The position numbers and the translations under genes are program-made. Positions 35,019 to 42,932 of a stretch of 64,000 nt of DNA are shown here, piece after piece; position 1 is the first letter of the stretch, and each line of letters opens with the position of its first letter. The stretch comes from Flavobacteriales bacterium (lineage in GTDB: Bacteria; Bacteroidota; Bacteroidia; Flavobacteriales_F; PHOS-HE28). The notes beneath the pieces are model-generated. The model was given only the letters and a program-made list of their open reading frames with translations. It was not told the DNA's origin and made no database searches. The stretch is from assembly GCA_016710965.1 (NCBI GenBank), contig JADJTW010000008.1, positions 161,047 through 225,046 on the forward strand, in the 5' to 3' direction.

Positions 35019-36719
35019 TTACTTCACCATGAGTCGCTGCGTGCTACGCTCGCCGCCAGCGGTCAGCCGCACGGTATAGTTGCCAGCACCCAAGTTGCCC
35101 AGGTCAATGGTCCGTACCGAACCGGCAACCAATGCCGCACGCTCGCTGTATACCAAGCGGCCGGTCACATCGATCACTTCGATGTCGGCCGTCGCGGTCT
35201 TGCCGGCATAGCTCAGATTGAAGCTGCCCTCCGTCGGGTTCGGGAAGATGCTCCACATGTCTGCATCGTTGCTCTCCTGGATCCCGATATTGATACCAGT
35301 GCCGAGCACTACGCACACAGTTCCGGAGTTCGGCACAGGAAGGCTCGTGTAGTAGTTGTACACACGCACGTAATATGTGTTGCCCACGGTCAGGCCGGTC
35401 AACTCCAATCCTTCGGGTTCAGCGGACAATGTTCCATCGATGCAGCCCAGCGACGTGCCTCCGCAGCCATCGAAAGCTTCAACGACCGCATCATAACCGG
35501 TCTGGTTGTTACCGTCGCCATCATCGGTTCCAGTAGCGCCCACTGTTACATCGGCCGCAGTGGCTACGAACGAAAACCAAACGTCATCGTTAGCATTTCC
35601 GGTGAACCCGCTGCACTGTGCTGCAGGCAACGACTCGGTGGCATTCACAGCGGAGAAAGGCACGTTGTTGCAGAAGGTGCCTACCGTAAGAGGGAATGCA
35701 CCCGCACAATCGTCGTTCGCGGGGGGCGCATCGCAGGGCTCAGCCGCTACGGTAATGGTGTAGGGGCCAGTTGCGCTGGCTGCAGTGAGCACCCCGTAGT
35801 AGTAAGTACCTGCCGGCACGTTCACATAGTAGATGGTCACGTTGCCATCCGGGCAATCGGTGAGGTTGTAACTGGCACTGGCCTGCGCCGTTGTCGCAGG
35901 GCAATCGGTCCAGAGGTTCAGGAAGGCATTGCCGAAAGCCGGATCGGTAGTGCAGTACGTGAGGGCCAGGTTCGTGCACTCCGTGGTCGTGAAGGCGTGC
36001 CACAATGTGGGGAAGCCGAGGAGCTCGGTGTCGGTGGCGTTGGTGTTGTTCCCGCTGAATGTGACCGACCCGCCTGCCGCCAATGCTTGAGGAGTGGCGC
36101 CGGTGCAAACGTCGTTTGCTGGGATGGTCGCAGGCGTGTACACGCACGTAGTGAAATCGAATACCGTGGGCGGGGTGGTGTAAGGCCAGTAATAGATGCG
36201 GGAGTAGTACGTGGCGCCCACCACCGTGGTAAACGCTGGGGCCTCCGTACCATCAACAAGGGATGCATCCAGGCAACCCAAGGAGGCGAGGTCGGTGCAG
36301 GATCCACCGAAGAGCTCGATGATCGGGTCGGGGCCGGTAGTCCCATCGCCACCGCCTGTTACCGAGATCACCGTCGTGGTTCCTGTGGCCGTGAAGGTGT
36401 ACCACACATCGTTGGCAACGGTTGCGGTGAAGCCGCTGCAAGTGGCAGCTGGCATCGACTCCGTAGCGCCAGCGAGGGAGCCCGAAGTAGGTGTGCAGGT
36501 TGTGCCCACCGCAATGGTGATCGCGCCTGCGCATTCGTCATTGGCGGGTCCTCCACCGCGCACTGCGCTATGGGCGTAAGGAGCAGGGGCCTGTTCCAAC
36601 TTCGCGTCGAACAGCGATTGCTGCGTAGCGTTGGTGGTGGTGACGGGGCGCTGCGCGGAAGCGAGCACCGGGGCCAGAAGGCCCAGAGCGAGCAAGGAAT
36701 AAGCGTACGAGTGTTTCAT
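35019..36719 (-). CDS. T9SS type A sorting domain protein
   Basis: 566 residues from ATG 36719 (MKHSYAYSLLALGLLAPVLASAQ signal peptide); the open frame to 36833 has no coding look. Three NDxC-type domains follow in order (about 55-185, 190-310, 315-470): PANDECAGAITIAVG, ANDVCTGATPQALAAG, ANDDCAGAFPLTVG, with VWYTFTATGTTTV and YYVRVYNYY strands. The sorting domain is SIFPNPTEGSFNLSYAG near residue 490. It is the same architecture as its three minus-strand neighbours on the other side of the SDR gene, so they form a paralogous cluster. Confidence 0.88.
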   Translation of the reverse strand: MKHSYAYSLLALGLLAPVLASAQRPVTTTNATQQSLFDAKLEQAPAPYAHSAVRGGGPANDECAGAITIAVGTTCTPTSGSLAGATESMPAATCSGFTATVANDVWYTFTATGTTTVISVTGGGDGTTGPDPIIELFGGSCTDLASLGCLDASLVDGTEAPAFTTVVGATYYSRIYYWPYTTPPTVFDFTTCVYTPATIPANDVCTGATPQALAAGGSVTFSGNNTNATDTELLGFPTLWHAFTTTECTNLALTYCTTDPAFGNAFLNLWTDCPATTAQASASYNLTDCPDGNVTIYYVNVPAGTYYYGVLTAASATGPYTITVAAEPCDAPPANDDCAGAFPLTVGTFCNNVPFSAVNATESLPAAQCSGFTGNANDDVWFSFVATAADVTVGATGTDDGDGNNQTGYDAVVEAFDGCGGTSLGCIDGTLSAEPEGLELTGLTVGNTYYVRVYNYYTSLPVPNSGTVCVVLGTGINIGIQESNDADMWSIFPNPTEGSFNLSYAGKTATADIEVIDVTGRLVYSERAALVAGSVRTIDLGNLGAGNYTVRLTAGGERSTQRLMVK

Positions 36720-36839
36720 GCGGTTGGGTTTTGGGCTGGCCGGTCCAGTACCTGTTGGCATGGCCGCCGGGCCGAATGTAACCACCGCTGGATGCATGGG
36801 CGCAGATGGCAGCGAACTGTCCGCACCGCGCACCTTCGA

Positions 36840-37562
36840 TCATAACCGTCGCACGCGGAAGGGGATCTGGTAGTACACCGGCACAGGCAATCCGTTCTGC
36901 GATCCCGGCATGAACTGAGGCAGGGTGCGTATCACGCGCTCGATCTCGGCGGCTACCGCCGGACTTGGCTTTGGTGCGCACACCAGTTCGCCAATGGTTC
37001 CAGTGGCGTCGATCTCGAAGGTGACCACGGTGAACTCCTCGCGGCGGAGTCCCTCGGGTATGCGGAAGTAGCGCTTCAGATGGGCATCGATGCGCGCTTC
37101 GGTGCAATCATCCAAGTCCTTCCGACCACGTTCCAGGCAGTCCTTCATGTACGGGCGTTGCTCCACCCCATTCCACAGTAAGGGCCTGTTGTCGGCCGTA
37201 TCGGGTGGCGACAGGTTGACGGCGGGGTTCACCGGTCCTGGGTCGGGGCCGGGATCAGGCCCAGGGTCCGGCCCGATGGGATCCACAGGGGCAACCGGTG
37301 GGTCGCCCGGCACGATGATGCCGCCCTTGGTCTTCTTCACTTCCGCTGGCGCTGCCGCCGCTGGCTTTGCCTGGATGACGAAGGGTTGCGGATACTCGAT
37401 CCCATCCTCGAGGGGAAGGTCATCGTTCAGCGTAGCGAATGAGGCCCTTGATCCCTTCCATTCGAAGAGGATGAGCGTGATGGCAAGCGAGGCGAGCAGG
37501 CCGGTCAGGAATCGTTCAGCGTCTGCTGTAGCCGAATGGCGGGTGGTGATGTGCGCGGGCAT
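36840..37562 (-). CDS. TonB-like energy transducer
   Basis: 240 residues from ATG 37562. One membrane segment (about residues 18-35, LLASLAITLILFEW) is followed by a Pro/Ala/Lys-rich periplasmic linker with PDPGP repeats near residue 100, as expected for a TonB spanning the periplasm. The last 90 residues form the TonB C-terminal domain (FTVVTFEIDATGTIGELVCA ... LPQFMPGSQNGLPVPVYYQIP). It would couple the proton motive force to outer-membrane receptors. The cysteines near residues 145-155 in the linker are unusual. No ExbB/ExbD is nearby. Confidence 0.85.
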   Translation of the reverse strand: MPAHITTRHSATADAERFLTGLLASLAITLILFEWKGSRASFATLNDDLPLEDGIEYPQPFVIQAKPAAAAPAEVKKTKGGIIVPGDPPVAPVDPIGPDPGPDPGPDPGPVNPAVNLSPPDTADNRPLLWNGVEQRPYMKDCLERGRKDLDDCTEARIDAHLKRYFRIPEGLRREEFTVVTFEIDATGTIGELVCAPKPSPAVAAEIERVIRTLPQFMPGSQNGLPVPVYYQIPFRVRRL

Positions 37563-37601
37563 GCGGGAAGCCTTTCCCGGATAACCGCGACACAGCACGG
37601 A

Positions 37602-38306
37602 TCATTGCGGAGCGCTATCGATGAGCCTGAAGCCTTGGCCGTGTACATTAATGATCTCCACCGATGGGTCTTCGCGCAGGTACTTGCGCAGCTTGGCGAT
37701 GTAGACATCCATGCTGCGCCCGCTGAAGTAGCTGTCGTTGCCCCACACGATGGTGAGGGCGTGCGAGCGCTGCAGCACCTCGTTGCGGTGGGCGCACAGA
37801 AGGCGCAATAATTCCGATTCCTTGGTGGTAAGGCGCCGCTCCCCGGCCGGGGTGCGCAGCAATTGTTTCCGTGGATCGAAGGTGGTGGCCCCCACCTGAT
37901 AGGTTTCCGGCTCCTCCGTCCTGGGCGCGGCGCCTTTGGTGCGCCGCAGCACGGCGCTCACACGCAGCAGGAGTTCCTCCATGCCGAAGGGCTTGGTCAC
38001 GTAATCGTCAGCACCGCTTTGGAAACCCTGGATCGTGTCCTGCTTCATGCTCTTGGCCGTGAGGAAGATGATGGGCGTGTCAGCATCCTTCTGACGAATC
38101 TCGCGGGCAAGGGTGAAACCGTCCTTCACAGGCATCATCACATCCAGCAGCACCAGATCGAAGCCCCCGCCCTGATAGGCCTTCCATCCTTGTTGTCCAT
38201 CGGTGCGCAGTTCGGTCTCGTATCCCTTGGCGCGCAGGTACCCGGCCAGCAAGGTGCCCAGGTTGGCATCGTCCTCAACGACGAGCAGTTTGATCGGCTT
38301 GGACAT
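37602..38306 (-). CDS. Response regulator, OmpR/PhoB family
   Basis: 234 residues from ATG 38306, inside the end of the kinase gene (32-base overlap). The receiver domain (1-120) has acidic residues in VVEDD, the phosphoryl-accepting Asp in DLVLLDVMMPVKDG (about residue 54), and the Lys in DDYVTKPF. The C-terminal winged helix (about 140-232) has RKQLLRTPAGERRLTTKESELLR and MDVYIAKLRKYL. It is partner of the histidine kinase upstream; targets unknown. Confidence 0.94.
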   Translation of the reverse strand: MSKPIKLLVVEDDANLGTLLAGYLRAKGYETELRTDGQQGWKAYQGGGFDLVLLDVMMPVKDGFTLAREIRQKDADTPIIFLTAKSMKQDTIQGFQSGADDYVTKPFGMEELLLRVSAVLRRTKGAAPRTEEPETYQVGATTFDPRKQLLRTPAGERRLTTKESELLRLLCAHRNEVLQRSHALTIVWGNDSYFSGRSMDVYIAKLRKYLREDPSVEIINVHGQGFRLIDSAPQ

Positions 38307-39816
38307 GTTCGAAAGGTAGATGGATGACGAAGGTGCTTCCCTGGCCCGGCGTGCTTTCCACGGTGATGCGGCCACCGTGCCGCTCCACGACCGACTTCGC
38401 GTAGCTCAGCCCCAGCCCGAAGCCCTTCGCGTTGTGCAGATTGCCCGTGGGCACGCGGTAGAGCTTGTCGAAGATCTTGCGATGCTCGCTGGCCGGCATG
38501 CCGATGCCGTTGTCGGTGATGCGAAGCACGATGCCCTCGTCGTTGCTGCTGGTAGCTATGCGGATGCGCGGCTCCTTCTCGGTGTACTTCACCGCATTGT
38601 CGATGAGGTTGTAGAGCACGTTCGTGAGGTGGATGCGGTCAGCGCGCAAGCCGTGGATCTCCGCTTGCAGGTCCAGTTCGATGCGGCCGTTGCGTCGGCT
38701 CACCTGCATGGTGCTGCTGCGCACCACGTCGGAGATCACCGTGTGGAGGTCGAGGTCGACGGGCTTTAGCAGCATGCGGCCGCTGTCCTGCACAGCGCTC
38801 TGCAGCACGTTCTCGACCAGCGCGCCCAAGCGCTTGTTCTCGTCGCGGATCATGGCCGTGAAGGCGCGCACCTGCTGCTCGGTCTTGGGCACGCTCGGGT
38901 CCGCAAGGGCTTCGCAGGCGAGGCTGATGGTGCTGATCGGGGTCTTGAGCTCGTGCGTGAGGTTGTTCACGAGGTCATTGCGGATATCGTTCAATCGCTT
39001 CTGGCGCAGCAGGAAGCGTATCAGGAGCACGAAGCCCAGGGCGATGAGCCCGATGAACAGCACCGAGGCGATCAGCATCGGCAACAGCCCGCTGAATAGC
39101 GCTGCGCGCCGGTGTCGCACATCCACATGCAGGTAGTAGGGCACACCGCCGACATCGTGCTTGAACAACCGCTCGCGGAACGGCGCATCGATCAACTCGG
39201 CACGCGAGCCCACATGCTCGCCGGGGAGCTTCACCCATCGGCCCTTGGCGGAGAAGATGCCGTAGCGGAATCCGCTTTCGATGCCCACGCGGGCAAGCTC
39301 GGCACCGAGCAGTGAATCCAGCAGATGCGCATCCATGCGCCTGCGGATGTCGGCGCTGCGCTCGCCTTGCACGATGCCGCGCAGCATCTCGGTCACCAGC
39401 TGCTCATACTCCTGGGGATCGATGGGGTGCCCCTCGTGCATGGATGATGGGGCCCGCATATCCGGTGGAGGCTCGGGAGCTTCCAGGACATCCTCTCCTT
39501 CCAGCTGCAATTCCTCCAGCGCCGTCTCCTCCTCCAGCAACTGATCCTCATGCGCATCGATCTGCGCCGCCAGCGATTGCAACGAATCGAGCTTGAAGAG
39601 CAGTTGACGTCCTGCGCGATGGCGTTTCATCTCGCGCATGCGCTCCGTGCGCTCGATGCGCTCGCTTACTGCTGATAAGGCGTTGCCAATGCCTTGGGCG
39701 AACTGGTCTTCGCGCAAGGCCATGGTCTTGCGGATCCACACCACCTGTATCGCCACCAGCCCGACCAACGCAATGCTGATGGCAGCCAACAGCAACGTGA
39801 TCGCACGCTTCGACAC
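38275..39816 (-). CDS. Sensor histidine kinase
   Basis: 513 residues. The first membrane segment is residues 8-29 (LLLAAISIALVGLVAIQVVW), then a periplasmic region of about 210 residues with a long helical, acidic N-terminal part, and a second segment near 240-262. The phospho-accepting His is in NLTHELKTPIS (about residue 287). The ATPase domain shows the N-box in NVLYNLIDNAVKYTEKEPR, the G1 box ITDNGIGMP and the G2 region GFGLGLSYAKSVVE. It phosphorylates the overlapping response regulator. The stimulus is unknown. The extracytoplasmic region is not one I recognise. Confidence 0.93.
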   Translation of the reverse strand: MSKRAITLLLAAISIALVGLVAIQVVWIRKTMALREDQFAQGIGNALSAVSERIERTERMREMKRHRAGRQLLFKLDSLQSLAAQIDAHEDQLLEEETALEELQLEGEDVLEAPEPPPDMRAPSSMHEGHPIDPQEYEQLVTEMLRGIVQGERSADIRRRMDAHLLDSLLGAELARVGIESGFRYGIFSAKGRWVKLPGEHVGSRAELIDAPFRERLFKHDVGGVPYYLHVDVRHRRAALFSGLLPMLIASVLFIGLIALGFVLLIRFLLRQKRLNDIRNDLVNNLTHELKTPISTISLACEALADPSVPKTEQQVRAFTAMIRDENKRLGALVENVLQSAVQDSGRMLLKPVDLDLHTVISDVVRSSTMQVSRRNGRIELDLQAEIHGLRADRIHLTNVLYNLIDNAVKYTEKEPRIRIATSSNDEGIVLRITDNGIGMPASEHRKIFDKLYRVPTGNLHNAKGFGLGLSYAKSVVERHGGRITVESTPGQGSTFVIHLPFEHVQADQTARR

Positions 39817-40053
39817 AGAGCGAAACTACCGGGGGTGCTTGGGGGCCTGGTCTGCTTAACGCTCTTTAACGTTCATTGGCGCGGCCTTTACAACAGCCCG
39901 TCGCGCCCGCCGTTGCTTTGTTGCACGAATCCGCCACCCTGGTGGCGCACCATATCGATCGAGCTGTTCATTGGAGTGGGTTTTGGTTCCGTAAACAGCG
40001 CAACAAGGGGTCGGAGGCTCTCACGCAAGTGGGGGCCTCCGCGTTATGGGGCC

Positions 40054-40061
40054 TACCTTCG
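40054..40061 (+). promoter_or_regulatory. -7 promoter box of the aldehyde dehydrogenase gene
   Basis: TACCTTCG resembles TAnnTTTG and ends six bases before ATG 40068. The rest of the 251-base gap back to the kinase start holds only a GGAGGC...GCCTCC hairpin at about 40013-40042 and no believable gene. Confidence 0.45.
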
Positions 40062-40067
40062 TCGGGC

Positions 40068-41510
40068 ATGGAACGCATCCTCAATTTCATCGATGGTGAG
40101 GCGCGCGCAGCGGTGAGCGGTGAATGGCTGGATGTGCATGCGCCAGCAACCGGTTCGGTATATGCGCAACTGGCCGATAGCGACGGACGTGATGTGGACC
40201 TGGCCGTGGCTGCCGCCGAACGCGCATACCCGGCATGGCGGGACCTGGGCCGTGAAGGACGCAGCAATGCACTGCTGAAACTGGCTTCCCTGATCGAGCG
40301 CGACACGGAGGCCTTCGTCGCGGACGAGTCGCGCGACAACGGGAAGCCCGTTGCGTTGGCGCGCCGCGTCGACATTCCCCGTGCGATCGCCAACCTCCGC
40401 TTCTTCGCCACGGCCATCCTCCACTTCTCCAGCGAAGCCCACGCCATGGACGATACGGCGTTGAACTATACCGATCGCCAGCCCTTCGGCGTCGCAGGCT
40501 GCATCAGTCCATGGAACCTGCCCCTTTACCTCTTCACCTGGAAGATCGCGCCAGCGCTCGCGGCGGGCAATTGCGTGGTAGCCAAGCCCAGCGAGGCGAC
40601 CCCGCTCACCGCTTACCGCATGAGCCTGCTGTGCAACGAAGCCGGGATACCGCCGGGCGTCCTCAATATCGTGCATGGCCTCGGCCCGAAGGTCGGCTCG
40701 GCCATCGTAGCACACCCCGACGTGCCTGCGATCTCATTCACAGGTGGAACGCGCACGGGCGCAGAGATCGCGCGCGTGGCCGCGCCGATGTTCAAGAAGC
40801 TCAGCCTGGAACTCGGTGGCAAGAACCCGGTGCTGGTCTTCGCCGATTGCGACTTCGAGCAGATGTTGCGCACCACCGTGCGGAGCAGCTTCACCAATCA
40901 AGGCCAGATCTGCCTGTGCGGTTCCCGGATCCTCATCGAACGCAGTATCTACGATCGGTTCCGCGATGCATTCGTGGAGCGCGTGAGGGCGTTGCGTGTC
41001 GGCGATCCAGCTGATGCAACGAGCGATCTGGGCGCCGTGGTTTCCCAACCGCACTTGGAGAAGGTGCTCTCGTACATCGAGCTCGCTAGGCAGGAAGGCG
41101 GGCGAGTGCTCTGCGGTGGCGAACGCGTGCTGTTGGGCGGTGCATTGGCGAACGGCTGGTACCTGGCGCCCACAGTGATCGAAGGCCTGGGACCTGCGTG
41201 CCGTACCAATCAAGAGGAGATCTTCGGGCCCGTGGTAACGCTTCAGCCCTTCGATGGCGATGCACACGCTGTGGAATTGGCGAACGCAACGCCCTATGGG
41301 CTCGCCAGCGTGATCTGGACCAGAGACCTCCAGCGCGCGCATCGCGTGGCGCGCGCACTGCAAGCGGGCATCGTCTGGGTGAACTGCTGGATGGTGCGCG
41401 ACCTGCGTACGCCATTCGGCGGCGTGAAGCAGAGCGGCGTTGGCCGCGAAGGCGGGCTGGATGCGCTGCGCTTCTTCACCGAAGCGAAGAACGTGTGCGT
41501 GCGGCTCTAA
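40068..41510 (+). CDS. Aldehyde dehydrogenase, 2-aminomuconate/hydroxymuconate-semialdehyde type
   Basis: 480 residues from ATG 40068 (MERILNFIDGEARAAVSGEW). Catalytic Cys282 is in NQGQICLCGSR, the general-base Glu is in KLSLELGGKNPVLV, and the NAD-fold segment is SFTGGTRTGAEI. FGVAGCISPWNLPLYLFTWK and DLRTPFGGVKQSGVGREGG are signatures of the ALDH8-like group that oxidises 2-aminomuconate and 2-hydroxymuconate semialdehydes. With ACMSD and 3-hydroxyanthranilate dioxygenase 16 kb away, oxidation of 2-aminomuconate semialdehyde is the most economical role. Other aldehydes cannot be excluded. Confidence 0.88.
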   Translation: MERILNFIDGEARAAVSGEWLDVHAPATGSVYAQLADSDGRDVDLAVAAAERAYPAWRDLGREGRSNALLKLASLIERDTEAFVADESRDNGKPVALARRVDIPRAIANLRFFATAILHFSSEAHAMDDTALNYTDRQPFGVAGCISPWNLPLYLFTWKIAPALAAGNCVVAKPSEATPLTAYRMSLLCNEAGIPPGVLNIVHGLGPKVGSAIVAHPDVPAISFTGGTRTGAEIARVAAPMFKKLSLELGGKNPVLVFADCDFEQMLRTTVRSSFTNQGQICLCGSRILIERSIYDRFRDAFVERVRALRVGDPADATSDLGAVVSQPHLEKVLSYIELARQEGGRVLCGGERVLLGGALANGWYLAPTVIEGLGPACRTNQEEIFGPVVTLQPFDGDAHAVELANATPYGLASVIWTRDLQRAHRVARALQAGIVWVNCWMVRDLRTPFGGVKQSGVGREGGLDALRFFTEAKNVCVRL

Positions 41511-41635
41511 CGCACCCCCTCCACGGGCGGCTGCGGCTGTTTCATCCCATTGGTGAAGAACCATCCGAAGCGGCCGTCGAACCAATATTGGAACCGACGA
41601 AGTGCGCGCGTGATCGTACGGAACAGGGAAGTCAT
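41507..41635 (-). CDS. Small hypothetical protein, 42 residues
   Basis: A short minus-strand frame beginning MTSLFRTITRALRRFQYW and containing DGRFGWFFTNGMKQ, rich in aromatic and basic residues. Its stop overlaps the stop of the convergent aldehyde dehydrogenase by three bases. Codon use (GC-rich third positions) fits the neighbours, and it is the only frame explaining the gap 41511-41735. It may be a small membrane-associated protein; family not recognised. Confidence 0.5.
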   Translation of the reverse strand: MTSLFRTITRALRRFQYWFDGRFGWFFTNGMKQPQPPVEGVR

Positions 41636-41735
41636 CTTCTTGCAGGTTATGCGGGAAGAACTCCGATCGCATGCCGATCGGTATCCTTCATCCCGTTAAG
41701 ATCCGTGAACGGTTCATGCCGTTCAGCCAACGGCA

Positions 41736-42791
41736 TCAGCGCACGATCGCCTCCACCAGGAATCGCGAGCCCTCCTGCACCTGGTACACGGCCATGCGCA
41801 GCGGTTCGGCGCTCTGGCGCGCGAGGTCCAGCAAGCCGGTGTTGAAATCCCGGCCGCTGGTCCTGCCCAGCATGCTATTGCGGTAATGGCGCTCACGGTC
41901 GGCAGGGCTCAATGAGTTGATCCAGGCCACTTCGCTCGACCATCGCTCCACATCGGTGCGCGGTACGCAACCGCCAGCGACCAGGGAATGCGCGTCGCGG
42001 TCTCGTCCAACCGCCACGAAAGAGCGTTCGCTCAAGCCCGGCTGTCGCAGCCAATCGGTAGCTGCCAGGAACGCACGCTTGACGCCGCCGCTGGATCCAT
42101 CGCCCTCGTCCTTCTCCAGCATGCGCAGCACCGCCTCAGCAGCCGACGGCGAGCCGCCTGACCGGCAGAGCAACAAGAGGTCGTTGGAAGCAACCAGCGT
42201 ATGCAGGCGCATCAATTCATCCTTGGGCGTTGCCTTGGATGTCGGCCCGCCTACCACCACTTGCAGCACGAACAGGCGATGACCGGCATCGAGCGGTAGC
42301 AGTTCATGGCGCATGCCGTTGCCCGATCGACGTGCCATCTCGATCAGGCCCAGTCCAGCACCGCCGCGCACGGTGCGCGAACCATCGCGAAGCCGGTCAA
42401 GGAAGAGCTGCTTCAATTGCTGGAGGTCGGAACCACCGATGCGCGCCAATACCTCATCGAGGGTACGCGTCTCGTGATCGGCCACGGGGTCCATGGCCAC
42501 CACCTCATCCCCGCCATCGCGCGCACGCATCACGAAGAGGCTTCGACCAGCGCCGCGTTCCATGGTCTCGCTCAGCCTCGCCCGGTGCCGTACGATGTTC
42601 TGGTAGGCCTCCACCATGACGAAGGAGAGGCGCTGACGGTGCGCGCGCTCGTAGCCGCTCTGCGCCGATGCATCCTCGCCGATGGCGATCAGGTCGGCGG
42701 TATGCTCATCGTGGAAACGGCCGCTGTACACCAGATCGAAGCGATCGGCTGCGAGGACATCGTACAGGCTATGCACCGAGGCGAGGTCCAT
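41736..42791 (-). CDS. SiaB-like/DUF6272 family protein with duplicated domain
   Basis: 351 residues from ATG 42791 (MDLASVHSLYDVLAADRFDL). The first half is a SiaB-type, GHKL-like kinase domain: the N-box-like helix is VMVEAYQNIVRHRA, and GGAGLGLIEMARRSG is the glycine-rich lid. SiaB kinases antagonise SiaC-type anti-anti-sigma proteins. The second half repeats the end of this fold in degenerate form: SGRDFNTGLLDLARQSA aligns with the lid region, but its glycines are lost. So it looks like an active copy fused to a decayed copy. It is transcribed away from the HD-PPK gene, with a 141-base divergent gap. Partner genes are not seen here. Confidence 0.78.
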   Translation of the reverse strand: MDLASVHSLYDVLAADRFDLVYSGRFHDEHTADLIAIGEDASAQSGYERAHRQRLSFVMVEAYQNIVRHRARLSETMERGAGRSLFVMRARDGGDEVVAMDPVADHETRTLDEVLARIGGSDLQQLKQLFLDRLRDGSRTVRGGAGLGLIEMARRSGNGMRHELLPLDAGHRLFVLQVVVGGPTSKATPKDELMRLHTLVASNDLLLLCRSGGSPSAAEAVLRMLEKDEGDGSSGGVKRAFLAATDWLRQPGLSERSFVAVGRDRDAHSLVAGGCVPRTDVERWSSEVAWINSLSPADRERHYRNSMLGRTSGRDFNTGLLDLARQSAEPLRMAVYQVQEGSRFLVEAIVR

Positions 42792-42908
42792 CGCTTTGCG
42801 GCGAAGATAGACGGGGCTTCCATCGCCGCTCCTGCCGCAGTGGTGAATCACTTAACACGGGATCCATGCCCTCCTCGTCCCCATCGAGCGGGCGCTTGGA
42901 GCGAGGTC

Positions 42909-42916
42909 TATCTTCG
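42909..42916 (+). promoter_or_regulatory. -7 promoter box of the HD-PPK fusion gene
   Basis: TATCTTCG resembles TAnnTTTG and lies 16 bases before ATG 42933. It supports that start over earlier in-frame codons that run antisense to the SiaB-like gene. Confidence 0.4.
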
Positions 42917-42932
42917 CCGGCCATCACTTCGG

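Noticed and set aside
42306..42932. N-terminal extension of the HD-PPK1 frame
   Set aside because: It runs antisense through the SiaB-like gene, has no family resemblance, and lies upstream of the promoter-like box at 42909.
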